Positions 27,474 through 36,408 of a DNA stretch of 64,000 bases are shown here, in pieces; the stretch's first letter is position 1, and the number at the start of each line of letters is the position of its first letter. The notes below the pieces were generated by a model, which was given only the letters and a program-made list of their open reading frames with translations, was not told the DNA's origin and made no database searches. The translations under genes were made by a program, and so were the position numbers. This DNA is from Microbacterium profundi. Its GTDB lineage: Bacteria > Actinomycetota > Actinomycetes > Actinomycetales > Microbacteriaceae. The stretch lies in NCBI RefSeq assembly GCF_000763375.1, contig NZ_JPSY01000002.1:371579-435578 (forward strand). The letters are read 5' to 3'.

Positions 27474-28160
27474 TCAGACCGCGCGGAGCACCGCGACGAT
27501 CTTGCCGAGCACTACTGCGTCGTCACCGAGGATGGGCTCGAAGGACGAGTTGCGGGGGAGGAGCCACGTGTGTCCGTCGCGCTGGCGGAACGTCTTCACC
27601 GTCGCCTCGCCGTCGAGCATGGCCGCGACGATCTCGCCGTTCTCCGCGGTGTTCTGCGTGCGCACGACGACCCAGTCGCCGTCGCAGATGGCGGCGTCGA
27701 TCATGGACTCGCCTGACACCTTGAGCATGAACAGGTCGCCCTTGCCCACGAGCTGGCGGGGAAGCGGGAAGATCTCCTCGACCTGCTGCTCGGCAGTGAT
27801 CGGCACGCCGGCGGCGATCTGACCGACGAGCGGCACCATCGCCGCGTCGCCGACGGGAGTGCTGGAGTCCGCCGGGTTCTCACTACTCGTGCCTGGCAGG
27901 TCGATGAGCACCTCCATCGCGCGCGTCTTGCCCGGATCGCGGCGCAGGTAGCCGCTCAGCTCGAGCTGACCGAGCTGGTGAGTGACGCTCGAGAGCGACT
28001 TGAGCCCGACGGCGTCGCCGATCTCGCGCATGCTCGGCGGATAGCCGTGCCTGGCGATCGAAGTCTGGATGACCTCGAGGATCGCCAGCTGCTTGGGGCT
28101 GAGGTTCTTGCGCCGACGGGTGCGCGGAACCTCAGGGCCGGGTGCGGAGATGTCGCTCAT
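27474..28160 (-). CDS. lexA: SOS repressor LexA
   Basis: A 228-residue repressor and self-cleaving protease. The winged HTH is at about 18-80 ([20 protein letters not shown] and [21 protein letters not shown]). The cleavage site is Ala117-Gly118 in QIAAGVPI, with catalytic Ser152 in SGESM and Lys189 in ATVK. RecA filaments trigger cleavage after DNA damage. The ATG at 28160 follows AGGAGCACCC; a longer frame upstream crosses the promoter and is rejected. It is divergent from the LysM gene across a region with several TTCGAA palindromes, fitting autoregulation. Confidence 0.95.
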   Translation of the reverse strand: MSDISAPGPEVPRTRRRKNLSPKQLAILEVIQTSIARHGYPPSMREIGDAVGLKSLSSVTHQLGQLELSGYLRRDPGKTRAMEVLIDLPGTSSENPADSSTPVGDAAMVPLVGQIAAGVPITAEQQVEEIFPLPRQLVGKGDLFMLKVSGESMIDAAICDGDWVVVRTQNTAENGEIVAAMLDGEATVKTFRQRDGHTWLLPRNSSFEPILGDDAVVLGKIVAVLRAV

Positions 28161-28336
28161 GGGTGCTCCTTCGTGCGCGTTCACGGTGCCGATGTTCGCC
28201 TGCACGGACCCTCGTCTTCGAATGTCTGTGGTCCGTGATGTGGTGTGGATATCGAAACCGTATCCGAGAAACGCCTCGAAACGGAAGATCTGTTCGAGCG
28301 TGTCGGGTGATTCGAAGGACGGGTTTCGAATAAGTC

Positions 28337-28368
28337 TTGACAGATGTTCGAATTCGAATATACATTCG
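28337..28368 (+). promoter_or_regulatory. Promoter of the LysM gene overlapped by a LexA/SOS-box-like palindrome
   Basis: TTGACA (28337-28342) and TATACA (28359-28364) are spaced 16 bases, a strong sigma-A promoter. The palindrome CGAAT-ATAC-ATTCG (28355-28368) covers the -10 and matches the actinobacterial SOS-box layout (CGAAC-N4-GTTCG) with one symmetric change per arm. A perfect TTCGAATTCGAA lies at 28347-28358. Two more TTCGAA copies sit at about 28312 and 28325, towards lexA. Confidence 0.7.
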
Positions 28369-28380
28369 GTACGTAGCTTC

Positions 28381-28412
28381 GCATTCCCCGCTCCCGGCCG
28401 AGCGGCGAATGC
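28381..28412 (+). promoter_or_regulatory. Stem-loop in the LysM gene leader
   Basis: Arms of 13 bases (28381-28393 and 28400-28412) pair at 12 positions around loop ccggcc. It begins about ten bases after the expected transcription start and ends 58 bases before the LysM ATG. No riboswitch class is recognised. It could stabilise the mRNA 5' end or attenuate transcription. Confidence 0.5.
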
Positions 28413-28470
28413 GAACGCTACGCCAAACGGCTCAAAGCCCAGAGGCAACCAGAGGCAGAGGAGAGATCAC

Positions 28471-28845
28471 ATGAGCACCATCAGCATCACCGCACCCGCA
28501 GTCGTTCCCGTGCGCACCGCGACCGGCGCCGCGACGCGGCTGCGACTGACGACGCGCGGGCGTCGACTGCTGGTCGCTCTCGCGGCGCTCCCACTCGCGG
28601 TCGGCATCGGCTTCGCAGCCATCAGCGGTGGCTCGGCACTTGCATCGGGTGACTCGTCCACCCCGGTCAGCTTCGACACCGTGACGGTCATGCCCGGCGA
28701 CACGCTCTGGGCGATCGCCGAAGATGTCGCCCCCGCCGAAGACCCTCGCACGGTCATCAGTGAGATCCAGAAGCTCAATGCTCTGAACGGTGGCTCCCTG
28801 CAGGTCGGGCAGCAGCTCGCGATCCCCGCGGAGTACGCCGACTGA
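28471..28845 (+). CDS. LysM-domain SOS cell-division inhibitor-like protein (divergent from lexA)
   Basis: A 124-residue protein: a basic N-terminus, one membrane helix at about 31-57 (LLVALAALPLAVGIGFAAI), then a LysM domain at 69-119 (DTVTVMPGDTLWAIAEDV to QVGQQLAIP). A single-pass LysM protein divergent from lexA is the layout of YneA (Bacillus), DivS (Corynebacterium) and Rv2719c/ChiZ (Mycobacterium). These are SOS-induced proteins that delay division during DNA damage. The promoter carries an SOS-box-like palindrome over its -10. GGAGAG precedes the ATG by six bases. Function is inferred from architecture and context. Confidence 0.8.
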   Translation: MSTISITAPAVVPVRTATGAATRLRLTTRGRRLLVALAALPLAVGIGFAAISGGSALASGDSSTPVSFDTVTVMPGDTLWAIAEDVAPAEDPRTVISEIQKLNALNGGSLQVGQQLAIPAEYAD

Positions 28846-28867
28846 TCTCACCGTTAACATGGGGAGG

Positions 28868-29941
28868 GTGACTGCTTCACTCAGCGACTTACCCCTCCGC
28901 GACGATCTTCGCGGTCTCACCCCTTACGGCGCACCGCAGGCCCCGCTGGCCGTGGCGCTGAACGTGAACGAGAACACCCATCCCGTGCCGGATGAAGTCG
29001 CGAGCGACATCCTCGACGACATCGCCGTCGCGCTGCGCGACGTGAACCGCTACCCCGATCGCGAGTTCACGACGTTGCGGGAAGGGTTCGCCGACTACCT
29101 CGGCCATGGCGTCGACGCCTCGCAGATCTGGGCAGGCAACGGATCGAACGAGGTGCTGCAGCACATCCTGCAGGCCTTCGCAGGGCCGGGTCGCACGGTC
29201 TTCGGGTTCGCGCCCACCTACTCGATGTACCCGCTGCTGTCGCAGGGCACCGGTGCGCGCTGGGTGGCCGGCGAACGTCAGCCCGACTACACGCTCACCG
29301 CCGAGGACGCGGTGGCTCAGGTCATTGCGTCCGATCCCGACGTGATCATGCTGTGCACGCCGAACAACCCCACCGGAACGCCGCTCGGCCTCGACGTGAT
29401 CGAGGCCGTCTACGACGCGGCACGTGGTGTCGTGGTCGTCGATGAGGCCTATCAGGAGTTCGCGCCTCGTGACGCGGCATCCGCTCTCACGCTTCTCGAA
29501 GGTCGCCCCCGTCTTGCCGTCTCGCGCACGATGAGCAAGGCGTTCGCGTTCGCCGGCGCACGGGTCGGGTATCTCGCCGCCGACCCGGCGTTCATCGACG
29601 CTCTTCGACTCGTCAGGCTTCCGTACCACCTCAGCGCCCTCACCCAGGCGGCGGCCGTGGCTGCGCTGCGCAATGCGCCGGCGATGCTCGGCATGGTCGA
29701 CGAGATCGTCGAGCAGCGCGACCGGATCACCGCGACCCTGGAGGCGCTCGGCTACGAGCCGCACGAATCGTGGTCGAACTTCGTGCTGTTCGGGGGAGTG
29801 GCAGATCCGCAGGCGACGTTCCAGGCGCTGTACGAGCGCGGCGTGCTGGTGCGCGACGTGGGCATCGCGAACCACCTGCGGGTCACCGCCGGCACCGAGG
29901 CCGAGACCACGGCGTTCCTGGACGCGCTGGCCTCGATATGA
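28868..29941 (+). CDS. hisC: Histidinol-phosphate aminotransferase
   Basis: A 357-residue PLP enzyme that transaminates imidazole-acetol phosphate in histidine synthesis. It shows [11 protein letters not shown] near the N-terminus, [12 protein letters not shown], the [11 protein letters not shown]sp pair and the PLP Lys in [18 protein letters not shown] chose GTG 28868 because TAACAT ends seven bases upstream (leaderless pattern) and [23 protein letters not shown] is the family start; ATG 28859 is an alternative. It heads hisC-hisB-hisH with four-base overlaps. Confidence 0.92.
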   Translation: MTASLSDLPLRDDLRGLTPYGAPQAPLAVALNVNENTHPVPDEVASDILDDIAVALRDVNRYPDREFTTLREGFADYLGHGVDASQIWAGNGSNEVLQHILQAFAGPGRTVFGFAPTYSMYPLLSQGTGARWVAGERQPDYTLTAEDAVAQVIASDPDVIMLCTPNNPTGTPLGLDVIEAVYDAARGVVVVDEAYQEFAPRDAASALTLLEGRPRLAVSRTMSKAFAFAGARVGYLAADPAFIDALRLVRLPYHLSALTQAAAVAALRNAPAMLGMVDEIVEQRDRITATLEALGYEPHESWSNFVLFGGVADPQATFQALYERGVLVRDVGIANHLRVTAGTEAETTAFLDALASI

Positions 29942-30555
29942 TCGGCGTCATGAGCGTTTCCCGCACCGCGACCCGAACCCGCAGCACGTCCGAGTCGACG
30001 GTCGAGCTCGAGCTGAACCTCGACGGCACGGGCGAGAGCCACATCGACACTTCGGTTCCGTTCTTCGACCACATGCTCACGGCGTTCGCGAAGCACTCGC
30101 TCACCGATCTGACCGTGCGTGCCTCCGGCGACACGAACATCGACGCGCACCACACCGTGGAAGACATCTCGATCGTGCTCGGACAGGCGATCCGTGAAGC
30201 CCTGGGTGACAAGTCCGGCATCTCCCGCTACGGCGACGCGCTCGTCCCGCTCGATGAGGCGCTCGCGCAGGCGGTCGTCGACATCAGCGGCCGACCGTAC
30301 CTCGTGCACTCGGGCGAGCCGGCCGGATTCGAACACCACCTCATCGGCGGCCACTTCACCGGCTCACTCGTGCGGCACGTCTTCGAGGCGATCACGTTCG
30401 GTGCGGGGCTGACCGTGCACATGCGGGTGCTGGGCGGCCGAGACCCGCACCACATCGCAGAAGCCGAGTTCAAGGCGTTCGCGCGTGCCTTCCGTCAGGC
30501 CAAGGCGCTCGACCCCGACGTGGTCGGCATCCCGTCCACCAAGGGAGCACTGTGA
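29938..30555 (+). CDS. hisB: Imidazoleglycerol-phosphate dehydratase
   Basis: A 205-residue enzyme for the sixth step of histidine synthesis. The metal-binding motifs [46 protein letters not shown] and [17 protein letters not shown] are all present, holding the His-rich Mn sites. ATG 29938 overlaps the hisC stop; ATG 29950 (MSVSRTA) is the alternative. It is monofunctional, without the phosphatase domain of enteric HisB. Confidence 0.95.
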   Translation: MIGVMSVSRTATRTRSTSESTVELELNLDGTGESHIDTSVPFFDHMLTAFAKHSLTDLTVRASGDTNIDAHHTVEDISIVLGQAIREALGDKSGISRYGDALVPLDEALAQAVVDISGRPYLVHSGEPAGFEHHLIGGHFTGSLVRHVFEAITFGAGLTVHMRVLGGRDPHHIAEAEFKAFARAFRQAKALDPDVVGIPSTKGAL

Positions 30556-31187
30556 CGCGCAGGCCCACCGTCGCGGTCTACGACTACGGATCAGGTAACG
30601 TCCACTCCGCGGTCAAGGCGTTGATCGCGGCGGGCGCGGATGCGACCCTCACCGGCGACCGCACCGCGGCGCTGGAGGCCGACGGCCTGTTCGTGCCCGG
30701 CGTGGGTGCGTTCGCGGCGGTGCGCGAGGCGCTGCACGCCAAGGGCGGCGATGAGATCATCGAACGGCGTCTCGCCGGTGGTCGGCCGGTGCTCGGAGTG
30801 TGCGTCGGCATGCAGGTGCTGTTCTCGCACGGTGTCGAGCGCGGACGCGACGTCGAGGGACTCGGCGAATGGCCGGGAACCGTGACGCAACTCGAGGCAC
30901 CGGTGCTGCCGCACATGGGCTGGAACACCGTCACGCCCGATGAGGGCAGCGTGCTGTTCCGCGGCATCGAGGACGAGCGGTTCTACTTCGTGCACTCCTA
31001 TGCCGCGCAGAGCTGGGAGCTCGACGTGATCCCACCGTTCCCGCAGCCCGCGCTCACATGGACGACGTACGGCACGCCGTTCCTCGCCGCGGTCGAGAAC
31101 GGCCCACTCTCGGCGACGCAGTTCCACCCTGAGAAGTCGGGCGACGCCGGTATCCAGTTGCTGCGCAACTGGGTGCAGAGCCTCTGA
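30552..31187 (+). CDS. hisH: Imidazole glycerol phosphate synthase, glutaminase subunit
   Basis: A 211-residue class I glutamine amidotransferase that feeds ammonia to HisF. It has [15 protein letters not shown] at the N-terminus, nucleophile Cys in [11 protein letters not shown], and the C-terminal His-Glu pair in TQFHPEKSG. The GTG overlaps the hisB stop. Its partner hisF is not in the window. Confidence 0.93.
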   Translation: MTRRPTVAVYDYGSGNVHSAVKALIAAGADATLTGDRTAALEADGLFVPGVGAFAAVREALHAKGGDEIIERRLAGGRPVLGVCVGMQVLFSHGVERGRDVEGLGEWPGTVTQLEAPVLPHMGWNTVTPDEGSVLFRGIEDERFYFVHSYAAQSWELDVIPPFPQPALTWTTYGTPFLAAVENGPLSATQFHPEKSGDAGIQLLRNWVQSL

Positions 31188-31222
31188 TCCGCGATGCCGC
31201 CGCGCAAAGCAACGACATCGTT

Positions 31223-31251
31223 TTGAACCCTGCGCCGACCCGGGCTACTCT
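31223..31251 (+). promoter_or_regulatory. Promoter of hisA
   Basis: TTGAAC (31223-31228) and TACTCT (31246-31251) are separated by 17 bases in the gap between hisH and hisA. A leader of about 40 bases with GAGG before the ATG follows. This suggests hisA has its own transcript besides read-through from hisCBH. Confidence 0.55.
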
Positions 31252-31298
31252 CGGTTGTCGTGCCGCTCACGGCCCATCGATCTCCACCCGAGGATGAC

Positions 31299-32045
31299 AT
31301 GAACGACTTCGCGTCAATGCCCAAGCTCACCCTTCTCCCGGCTGTCGACGTCGCCGGGGGCAAGGCGGTCCGACTGACACAGGGCGAGGCGGGCAGTGAG
31401 ACGAACTACGGCGACCCGCTGGATGCCGCAGCGGAATGGGTCGACCAGGGCGCCGAGTGGATTCACCTCGTCGACCTCGATGCCGCCTTCGGACGCGGAT
31501 CCAACGCTGCCATCCTCCGCAAGGTCATCAAGCAGTTCCGTGGCGTGAACGTGGAACTCTCCGGCGGCATTCGTGACGACGCGAGCCTCGAAGCCGCGCT
31601 CGAGACCGGCGCGTCCCGACTCAACCTCGGTACCGCCGCACTCGAGAACCCCGAGTGGGCCGCTGACGTGATCGGTCGCTACGGCGAGGCCGTGGCCGTC
31701 GGACTAGACGTGCGAGGAACGACCCTGGCCGCCCGCGGCTGGACGAAGGAGGGCGGCGATCTCTGGGAGGTCCTCGAACGCCTTGAGGACGCCGGATGCA
31801 GTCGTTACGTCGTGACCGACGTCACGAAGGACGGCACGCTGCGCGGCCCGAACCTCGACCTGCTGCGTGAAGTCACCGCGCGCACGCCGAAGCCGGTCGT
31901 CGCGTCCGGCGGCATCTCGAGCCTGGACGACATCGCCGCACTGCGCGATCTCGTGCACCTCGGTGTCGAGGGCGCGATCGTCGGCAAGGCGCTCTACGCC
32001 GGCGCATTCACGCTGGCAGAGGCCCTGGATGTCGCAGGGGACTGA
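31299..32045 (+). CDS. hisA: Phosphoribosyl isomerase (HisA, possibly bifunctional PriA)
   Basis: A 248-residue TIM barrel that isomerises ProFAR in histidine synthesis. The catalytic Asp residues are visible in [15 protein letters not shown] and [20 protein letters not shown]. In many actinobacteria this enzyme (PriA) also does the TrpF step; whether trpF exists elsewhere in this genome cannot be seen. The ATG at 31299 with GAGGATG upstream fits; an earlier in-frame start at 31260 is unlikely. The SseB-like gene starts 17 bases before its stop. Confidence 0.92.
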   Translation: MNDFASMPKLTLLPAVDVAGGKAVRLTQGEAGSETNYGDPLDAAAEWVDQGAEWIHLVDLDAAFGRGSNAAILRKVIKQFRGVNVELSGGIRDDASLEAALETGASRLNLGTAALENPEWAADVIGRYGEAVAVGLDVRGTTLAARGWTKEGGDLWEVLERLEDAGCSRYVVTDVTKDGTLRGPNLDLLREVTARTPKPVVASGGISSLDDIAALRDLVHLGVEGAIVGKALYAGAFTLAEALDVAGD

Positions 32046-32832
32046 CGACGCCTGCGAACACGGGGCTGGTCCAGCCTCTGCAGGAGGTGACTCGGCCGGC
32101 GTCCCGTGGGAGGGCCGCAGCTTCGAGTCGAACCCGCATGCGGGCGATGACGGTGCTGCCGATCCTGCGCTGCTCGCCGCTCTGCTGCGCTTCCGCGCGG
32201 GGGAGGGCAGTCAGGCCGAGGTCGTGGACGCGTTCCGCTCCGCGCGCGTTCTGATTCCCCTCGTCGCCGAGAAGGGCGAGGAGGGCGTGGCGCCCAGCGG
32301 CCTCGCCGTCGACAAGACGCAGGAGCTTTCGATCGTGACGGTCGCGGCTCCCGATGGCCGCACCGTGCAGCCGGTGTTCTCCTCGGTCACCGCGATGCAG
32401 AAGTGGGACGGCACCGCGCGACCGATCCCGGTGGAAGCAGTGCGCGCCGCGCTGGCCGCATCGTCCGAGCAGACCGACCTGATCGTGCTGGATCCGACGT
32501 CCGACACCGAGTTCGTCATCCGTCGCCCGGCCGTCTGGGCGGTCGCGCAGGGGCAGCGGTGGGAGCCGAGCTTCCTCTCGCCCGAGGTGTTCACGGCCCT
32601 TCAGGAGAGCGTCGCGCGCGAGCTCGCCGTGATCGATGTCGCAGTCGACGCGGGCGATCCCGATGCGCGGCTGAGCGGCCCGGAGCTGATCGTCATCCTC
32701 GAACTCGTCGACGGTCTCGAGCGCGATGTGCTGGATGCCGTGCTCGAGCGTCTTGCGCAGCGTTGGGCCGCCGACGACCGTATCGCGGTGCTGGCTGACT
32801 CCCTGACGGTGAAGCTCCGCCGCTCCGCCTGA
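32029..32832 (+). CDS. SseB-family protein
   Basis: A 267-residue soluble protein. The central part (about 55-170) contains [31 protein letters not shown] and [26 protein letters not shown], the SseB N-terminal domain pattern seen in actinobacterial homologues next to hisA. Its function is unknown. It overlaps hisA by 17 bases in a different frame and is probably cotranscribed. A large inverted repeat follows the stop. Confidence 0.75.
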   Translation: MSQGTDDACEHGAGPASAGGDSAGVPWEGRSFESNPHAGDDGAADPALLAALLRFRAGEGSQAEVVDAFRSARVLIPLVAEKGEEGVAPSGLAVDKTQELSIVTVAAPDGRTVQPVFSSVTAMQKWDGTARPIPVEAVRAALAASSEQTDLIVLDPTSDTEFVIRRPAVWAVAQGQRWEPSFLSPEVFTALQESVARELAVIDVAVDAGDPDARLSGPELIVILELVDGLERDVLDAVLERLAQRWAADDRIAVLADSLTVKLRRSA

Positions 32833-32841
32833 GCTCATCCC

Positions 32842-32916
32842 GCCGCGAGACCGACCTGGCGGCGCGAGACCGACGTGCACAGACTCGGTCTCGTGCGGCA
32901 GGCTCGGTCTCGCGGC
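32842..32916. terminator. Nested double inverted repeat between convergent genes
   Basis: The outer arms gccgcgagaccga (32842-32854) and tcggtctcgcggc (32904-32916) are perfectly complementary. Inside them sits a second pair, cgagaccga (32865-32873) and tcggtctcg (32885-32893). The core motif GCGAGACCGA is thus present four times, twice in each orientation. It separates convergent genes and probably terminates both. Confidence 0.65.
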
Positions 32917-32948
32917 AATATGCTCGCCTCGTGCGCAGGATGCTGGGG

Positions 32949-33341
32949 CTAGTTGACCGGTCCGGTCCACTTCTCGCCAGGCCCCTTGCCGATCGGGTCG
33001 GGGATGGCGGATGCTTCGCGGAAGGCGAGCTGGAGCGAGCGCAGCCCGTCGCGCAGCGAGCGCGCGTGCATGTCGCTGATCTCGGGTGCGCCGGCCGTGA
33101 TGAGTCCGGCGAGGGCGTTGATGAGCTTGCGGGCCTCATCGAGGTCGAGCTCTGCCTCTGGGTCGTCTGCGAGGCCAGTCTTCACCGCGGCCGCGCTCAT
33201 GAGGTGCACGGCGGCCGTGGTGATCACCTCGATGGCGGGCACGTCCGCGATGTCGCGGGTGGCTGCGGATGCCGCATCCTCCTGTTGCTGCCAGCGCTCG
33301 TGGCGCTCGTCGTGGCTGTCATCCTGCACCGGAATCGTCAC
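32949..33341 (-). CDS. DUF1844 family protein
   Basis: A 130-residue protein. The core IEVITTAAVHLMSAAAVKTGLADDPEAELDLDEARKLINALAGLI matches DUF1844, a small helical family found next to infC in many actinobacteria. The function is unknown; the steady linkage to infC-rpmI-rplT suggests a role near translation. The start is GTG with an AAGGCAAGG ribosome site. It is divergent from infC. Confidence 0.85.
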   Translation of the reverse strand: MTIPVQDDSHDERHERWQQQEDAASAATRDIADVPAIEVITTAAVHLMSAAAVKTGLADDPEAELDLDEARKLINALAGLITAGAPEISDMHARSLRDGLRSLQLAFREASAIPDPIGKGPGEKWTGPVN

Positions 33342-33358
33342 TATGCCTTGCCTTCTGT

Positions 33359-33605
33359 TAGACTTTGTCGGGCTTCGGAGCGTAACTGCTCCGGAACGAA
33401 AGAGGATTCACTTCCCACCCGCGCTTGCCGTTCAAGGCTACCGGGTCTTGCACTCCACCGGCTCACGTCGGCAGATCGGACGAAGTCCGATGTTCAGGGT
33501 GCGAAGCCGGCATCTGAACGCCGGTGGGTGGGGGACGATTCCGATTTCGCCCGTGTCGCAGTCAGCGTCGCGGTGGCTTAATCCATCGTCTAAAAGGAGT
33601 TCCGC
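33359..33605 (+). promoter_or_regulatory. infC promoter and long structured leader
   Basis: A TAGACT -10 box (33359-33364) is followed by about 235 bases of untranslated leader. It contains several stems: cggagc/gctccg at about 33376, atcggac-gaa-gtccgat at about 33476, and a long-range cccaccc/gggtggg pair enclosing much of the leader. It ends with AAGGAG six bases before the infC start. Leaders of infC-rpmI-rplT operons are known targets of L20 or IF3 feedback; this one matches no class I can name. Confidence 0.6.
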
Positions 33606-34229
33606 ATCAGCGATCCCCGCACCAATGAGCGCATCCGCGTCCCCGAGGTCCGCCTCGTCGGTCCCGCGGGTGAGCAGATCGGCGTCGTCCGCATCGAGGC
33701 AGCGTTGCGCCTTGCGCAGGAAGCCGACCTAGACCTCGTCGAGGTCGCCCCAAACTCGAAGCCGCCCGTGGTCAAGATCATGGATTACGGCAAGTTCAAG
33801 TACGAGGCCGCGCAGAAGGCGAAGGAAGCTCGTCGCAACCAGGCGAACACGATTCTCAAAGAGGTGCGCTTCCGTCTGAAGATCGAAGCACACGACTACA
33901 CGACGAAGCTCAAGCGCGCCGAGGGCTTCCTCAAGGCCGGCGACAAGGTCAAGGCCATGATCCTGTTCCGCGGTCGTGAGCAGTCGCGCCCCGAGCAGGG
34001 CGTGCGTCTGCTGCGCAAGTTCGCCGAGGACGTCGCCGAGCTCGGCACCGTCGAGTCGAACCCGACGATCGATGGTCGCAACATGGTGATGGTCGTGGCG
34101 CCGCTGAAGAACAAGTCGGACGCGAAGGCCGAGCAGAACGCCCAGCGCGACGCACAGCGTGCGGCCAACAAGCAGGCGTCGCATGCGACGCGTGAGACAG
34201 CGGATTCGACCGAAGCCGCCGCGGAGTAA
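33606..34229 (+). CDS. infC: Translation initiation factor IF-3 (ATC start)
   Basis: A 207-residue factor: [19 protein letters not shown] at the N-terminus, [23 protein letters not shown] in the linker, and [16 protein letters not shown] in the C-domain. The only start that gives the full N-domain is ATC at 33606: AAGGAG lies six bases upstream and an in-frame TAA at 33591 excludes any earlier start. The next in-frame standard start is a TTG at 33705, which would delete 33 conserved residues. infC with AUU or AUC starts is known elsewhere and allows IF3 to repress its own synthesis. Confidence 0.93.
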   Translation: MSDPRTNERIRVPEVRLVGPAGEQIGVVRIEAALRLAQEADLDLVEVAPNSKPPVVKIMDYGKFKYEAAQKAKEARRNQANTILKEVRFRLKIEAHDYTTKLKRAEGFLKAGDKVKAMILFRGREQSRPEQGVRLLRKFAEDVAELGTVESNPTIDGRNMVMVVAPLKNKSDAKAEQNAQRDAQRAANKQASHATRETADSTEAAAE

Positions 34230-34300
34230 CACCCGCCCCCAGACTCCCGCAACGCGGGTTGAACCGTCGCCTGAGAAGGCGCCATACGAAGGAAGAGAAG

Positions 34301-34495
34301 ATGCCGAAGCAGAAGACCCACTCGGGTGCTAAGAAGCGCTTCAAGATCACCGGCAGCGGCAAGCTGAAGAAGCAGCAGGCCGGGATGCGCCACAACCTCG
34401 AGCACAAGTCGAGTCGTCGCACCCGCCGTCTGAATCAGGACCAGGTGCTCTCGAAGGCTGACACCAAGGTCGCGAAGAAGCTTCTCGGTCGCTGA
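34301..34495 (+). CDS. rpmI: Ribosomal protein L35
   Basis: A 64-residue basic protein, [20 protein letters not shown], with the L35 signature. AAGGAAG precedes the ATG. It is the middle gene of infC-rpmI-rplT. Earlier in-frame codons (from 34259) do not match the family and are rejected. Confidence 0.97.
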   Translation: MPKQKTHSGAKKRFKITGSGKLKKQQAGMRHNLEHKSSRRTRRLNQDQVLSKADTKVAKKLLGR

Positions 34496-34528
34496 CGCGT
34501 CCGATCGCAGGAATAGGAACTCAGGAAA

Positions 34529-34915
34529 ATGGCAAGAGTAAAGCGGGCGGTAAACGCCCACAAGAAGCGTCGCGTCATCCTCGAGCGCGCCTCCGGCTAC
34601 CGGGGCCAGCGTTCGCGCCTCTACCGCAAGGCCAAGGAGCAGGTCACCCACTCCCTCGTCTACGCGTACCGTGACCGTCGCAAGCGCAAGGGCGACTTCC
34701 GCCGCCTCTGGATCCAGCGCATCAACGCCGCTGCACGCCAGAACGGCATCACGTACAACCGCTTCATCCAGGGTCTCGGCCTTGCCGGCGTCCAGGTGGA
34801 CCGTCGCATGCTCGCCGAGCTCGCGGTGAACGAGCCCGCGACGTTCGTCTCGCTCGTCGAGACGGCCAAGAAGGCACTGCCTTCCGACGTCAACGCTCCG
34901 AAGTCGGCTGCGTAA
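34529..34915 (+). CDS. rplT: Ribosomal protein L20
   Basis: A 128-residue basic protein starting [19 protein letters not shown], with [18 protein letters not shown] and [22 protein letters not shown]20 nucleates 50S assembly and in many bacteria represses its own operon by binding the leader. AGGAAA precedes the ATG. A very strong terminator follows ten bases after the stop. Confidence 0.97.
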   Translation: MARVKRAVNAHKKRRVILERASGYRGQRSRLYRKAKEQVTHSLVYAYRDRRKRKGDFRRLWIQRINAAARQNGITYNRFIQGLGLAGVQVDRRMLAELAVNEPATFVSLVETAKKALPSDVNAPKSAA

Positions 34916-34925
34916 GCACCTTTCA

Positions 34926-34963
34926 GAAGACGGGCGCCTCCCTTCGGGGAGGCGCCCGTCTTC
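34926..34963 (+). terminator. Strong terminator after rplT
   Basis: A 17-base perfect GC-rich stem (gaagacgggcgcctccc and its complement) closes on a TTCG tetraloop, followed by gtcgttcg. It ends the infC-rpmI-rplT operon and stops 20 bases before the end of the convergent DUF2809 gene, so it may act on both strands. Confidence 0.9.
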
Positions 34964-34983
34964 GTCGTTCGGTGCCGGGCTTG

Positions 34984-35406
34984 TCAGCGCCCTCGCGATG
35001 ACCTCCGGCGTCGGGCGCCCCGTGAGACAGCGACGTCGACGATCAATGCGAGCAGAACGGATGCCGGATACACGAGCAGATCGCGCTGTGCGAAGGCCGA
35101 CCCGAGAACGAGAACGGACGGCGGGAACGCGAGCGCCAAGGTGCGCGGCAGATCGGTGAGCTGCAGGAACTCGATGATCGTGCAGAAGATGATCGCGAGG
35201 GCCGCGGGAAGCGTGCGAGAACTCCGCGCCAGCAGGATCGCGAACAGCAGGTACGCGAACACGGCGTACAGGGCGTCGCCTGCGATGTCGCCTGTATCGC
35301 CAGAACCGAATCGATGGACCAGCAGACCGGCGACGAGTACGATCACCGCCGCTGCCGTGAGCGCAACCCTGCGTCCGGCGGAGGAGGCTCTGGTGCGATC
35401 GGTCAC
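34984..35406 (-). CDS. DUF2809 membrane protein
   Basis: A 140-residue protein with four hydrophobic helices. AGDALYAVFAYLLFAILLAR, and the EFLQLTDLPRTLALAFPPSVLVLGSAF segment are typical of DUF2809. The C-terminus is Arg-rich (RGARRRRSSRGR). Function is unknown. A TACTGT -10 box lies six bases before the GTG start, so it may be leaderless. It is divergent from the rRNA methyltransferase. Confidence 0.8.
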   Translation of the reverse strand: MTDRTRASSAGRRVALTAAAVIVLVAGLLVHRFGSGDTGDIAGDALYAVFAYLLFAILLARSSRTLPAALAIIFCTIIEFLQLTDLPRTLALAFPPSVLVLGSAFAQRDLLVYPASVLLALIVDVAVSRGARRRRSSRGR

Positions 35407-35492
35407 ATGAGCACAGTACGAAGCGAACCTGCGCGCAGGCTCGACGCCGGGATGTGTGCGCGGGCCGCGCTGGTGTCTCTAGACTGGGGATC

Positions 35493-36305
35493 GTGCTGGA
35501 GAATCCCCGGTCCCCGCGTGTCCGAGCCGTCGCGAAGCTGACGAAGCGCAGCGCGCGTACCGAGACGGGGCTCTTTCTGCTCGAGGGGCCTCAGGCCGTT
35601 CGAGAGGCCCTCGCGTACCGTCCCGAGGCGATCGTCGAATTGTTCGCGACGCCGAACGGGTGGGAGAAGCATCCCGATCTGCGTGCCGCGAGTGCCGCGA
35701 ACGCCGTCAAGGTCGAGCATGTCACCGAGTACGTGCTCAACGCCATGGCCGACACGGTCACGCCGCAGGGGCTCGTCGCCGTGGTGCGACAGACCCCGAC
35801 GTCGCTGCGCGACATCTTCGCAGCATCCCCTCGCCTGATCGCGATCTGCGAGGAGGTGCGTGATCCGGGCAATCTCGGCACGATCATCCGTGCCGCGGAT
35901 GCGGCCGGCGCCGACGCAGTGATCCTCACAGGTCGAACGGTCGATCCTCATAACCCCAAGGTCGTTCGAGCGACGACCGGCTCGCTGTTCCACCTGCCCA
36001 TATCTGTCGGCGGAGACCTTGAGGACGTGGTCGAACGCGCCCACGCTGCGGGCATCACCGTGCTCGCCGCGGACGTGAAGGGCGATGATCTGCTGCAGGC
36101 GCGAGCGGACGGCATTCTTGCGCAACCCACGGCCTGGTTGTTCGGCAATGAGGCCTGGGGGCTCGAGGACTCAGCTCTCGCACTGGCCGATCACGTGCTC
36201 AAGCTGCCGATCTTCGGTCGCGCCGAGTCGCTCAATCTCGCCACGGCTGCGAGCGTATGTCTCTACGAAAGTGCCTTCACGCAGCGAGCAGCAGACGGCC
36301 GCTGA
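35493..36305 (+). CDS. TrmH/SpoU-family rRNA methyltransferase
   Basis: A 270-residue SPOUT methyltransferase. The N-terminal substrate-binding domain (FLLEGPQAVREALAY) is followed by the knotted SAM domain with CEEVRDPGNLGTIIRAADAAGA, WLFGNEAWGLED and LPIFGRAESLNLATAASVCLYE, the three SpoU motifs. It probably 2'-O-methylates rRNA or tRNA. The exact target is not readable. GTG 35493 is chosen because TAGACT ends seven bases upstream (leaderless pattern). Confidence 0.88.
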   Translation: MLENPRSPRVRAVAKLTKRSARTETGLFLLEGPQAVREALAYRPEAIVELFATPNGWEKHPDLRAASAANAVKVEHVTEYVLNAMADTVTPQGLVAVVRQTPTSLRDIFAASPRLIAICEEVRDPGNLGTIIRAADAAGADAVILTGRTVDPHNPKVVRATTGSLFHLPISVGGDLEDVVERAHAAGITVLAADVKGDDLLQARADGILAQPTAWLFGNEAWGLEDSALALADHVLKLPIFGRAESLNLATAASVCLYESAFTQRAADGR

Positions 36306-36408
36306 CCGTCGGATCCTGTCTTCCGCCCTGTTACCGGTCGGTTACAACTCGATAACCCGCCGACGCGGATGCTGGTTCCCGTCCGCATGCACTCACTAGT
36401 GTGGGGTC

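Noticed and set aside
28180..28448. N-terminal extension of LexA to 28448
   Set aside because: It would be translated through the divergent LysM promoter and SOS-box region, lacks homology, and ATG 28160 has an excellent ribosome site.
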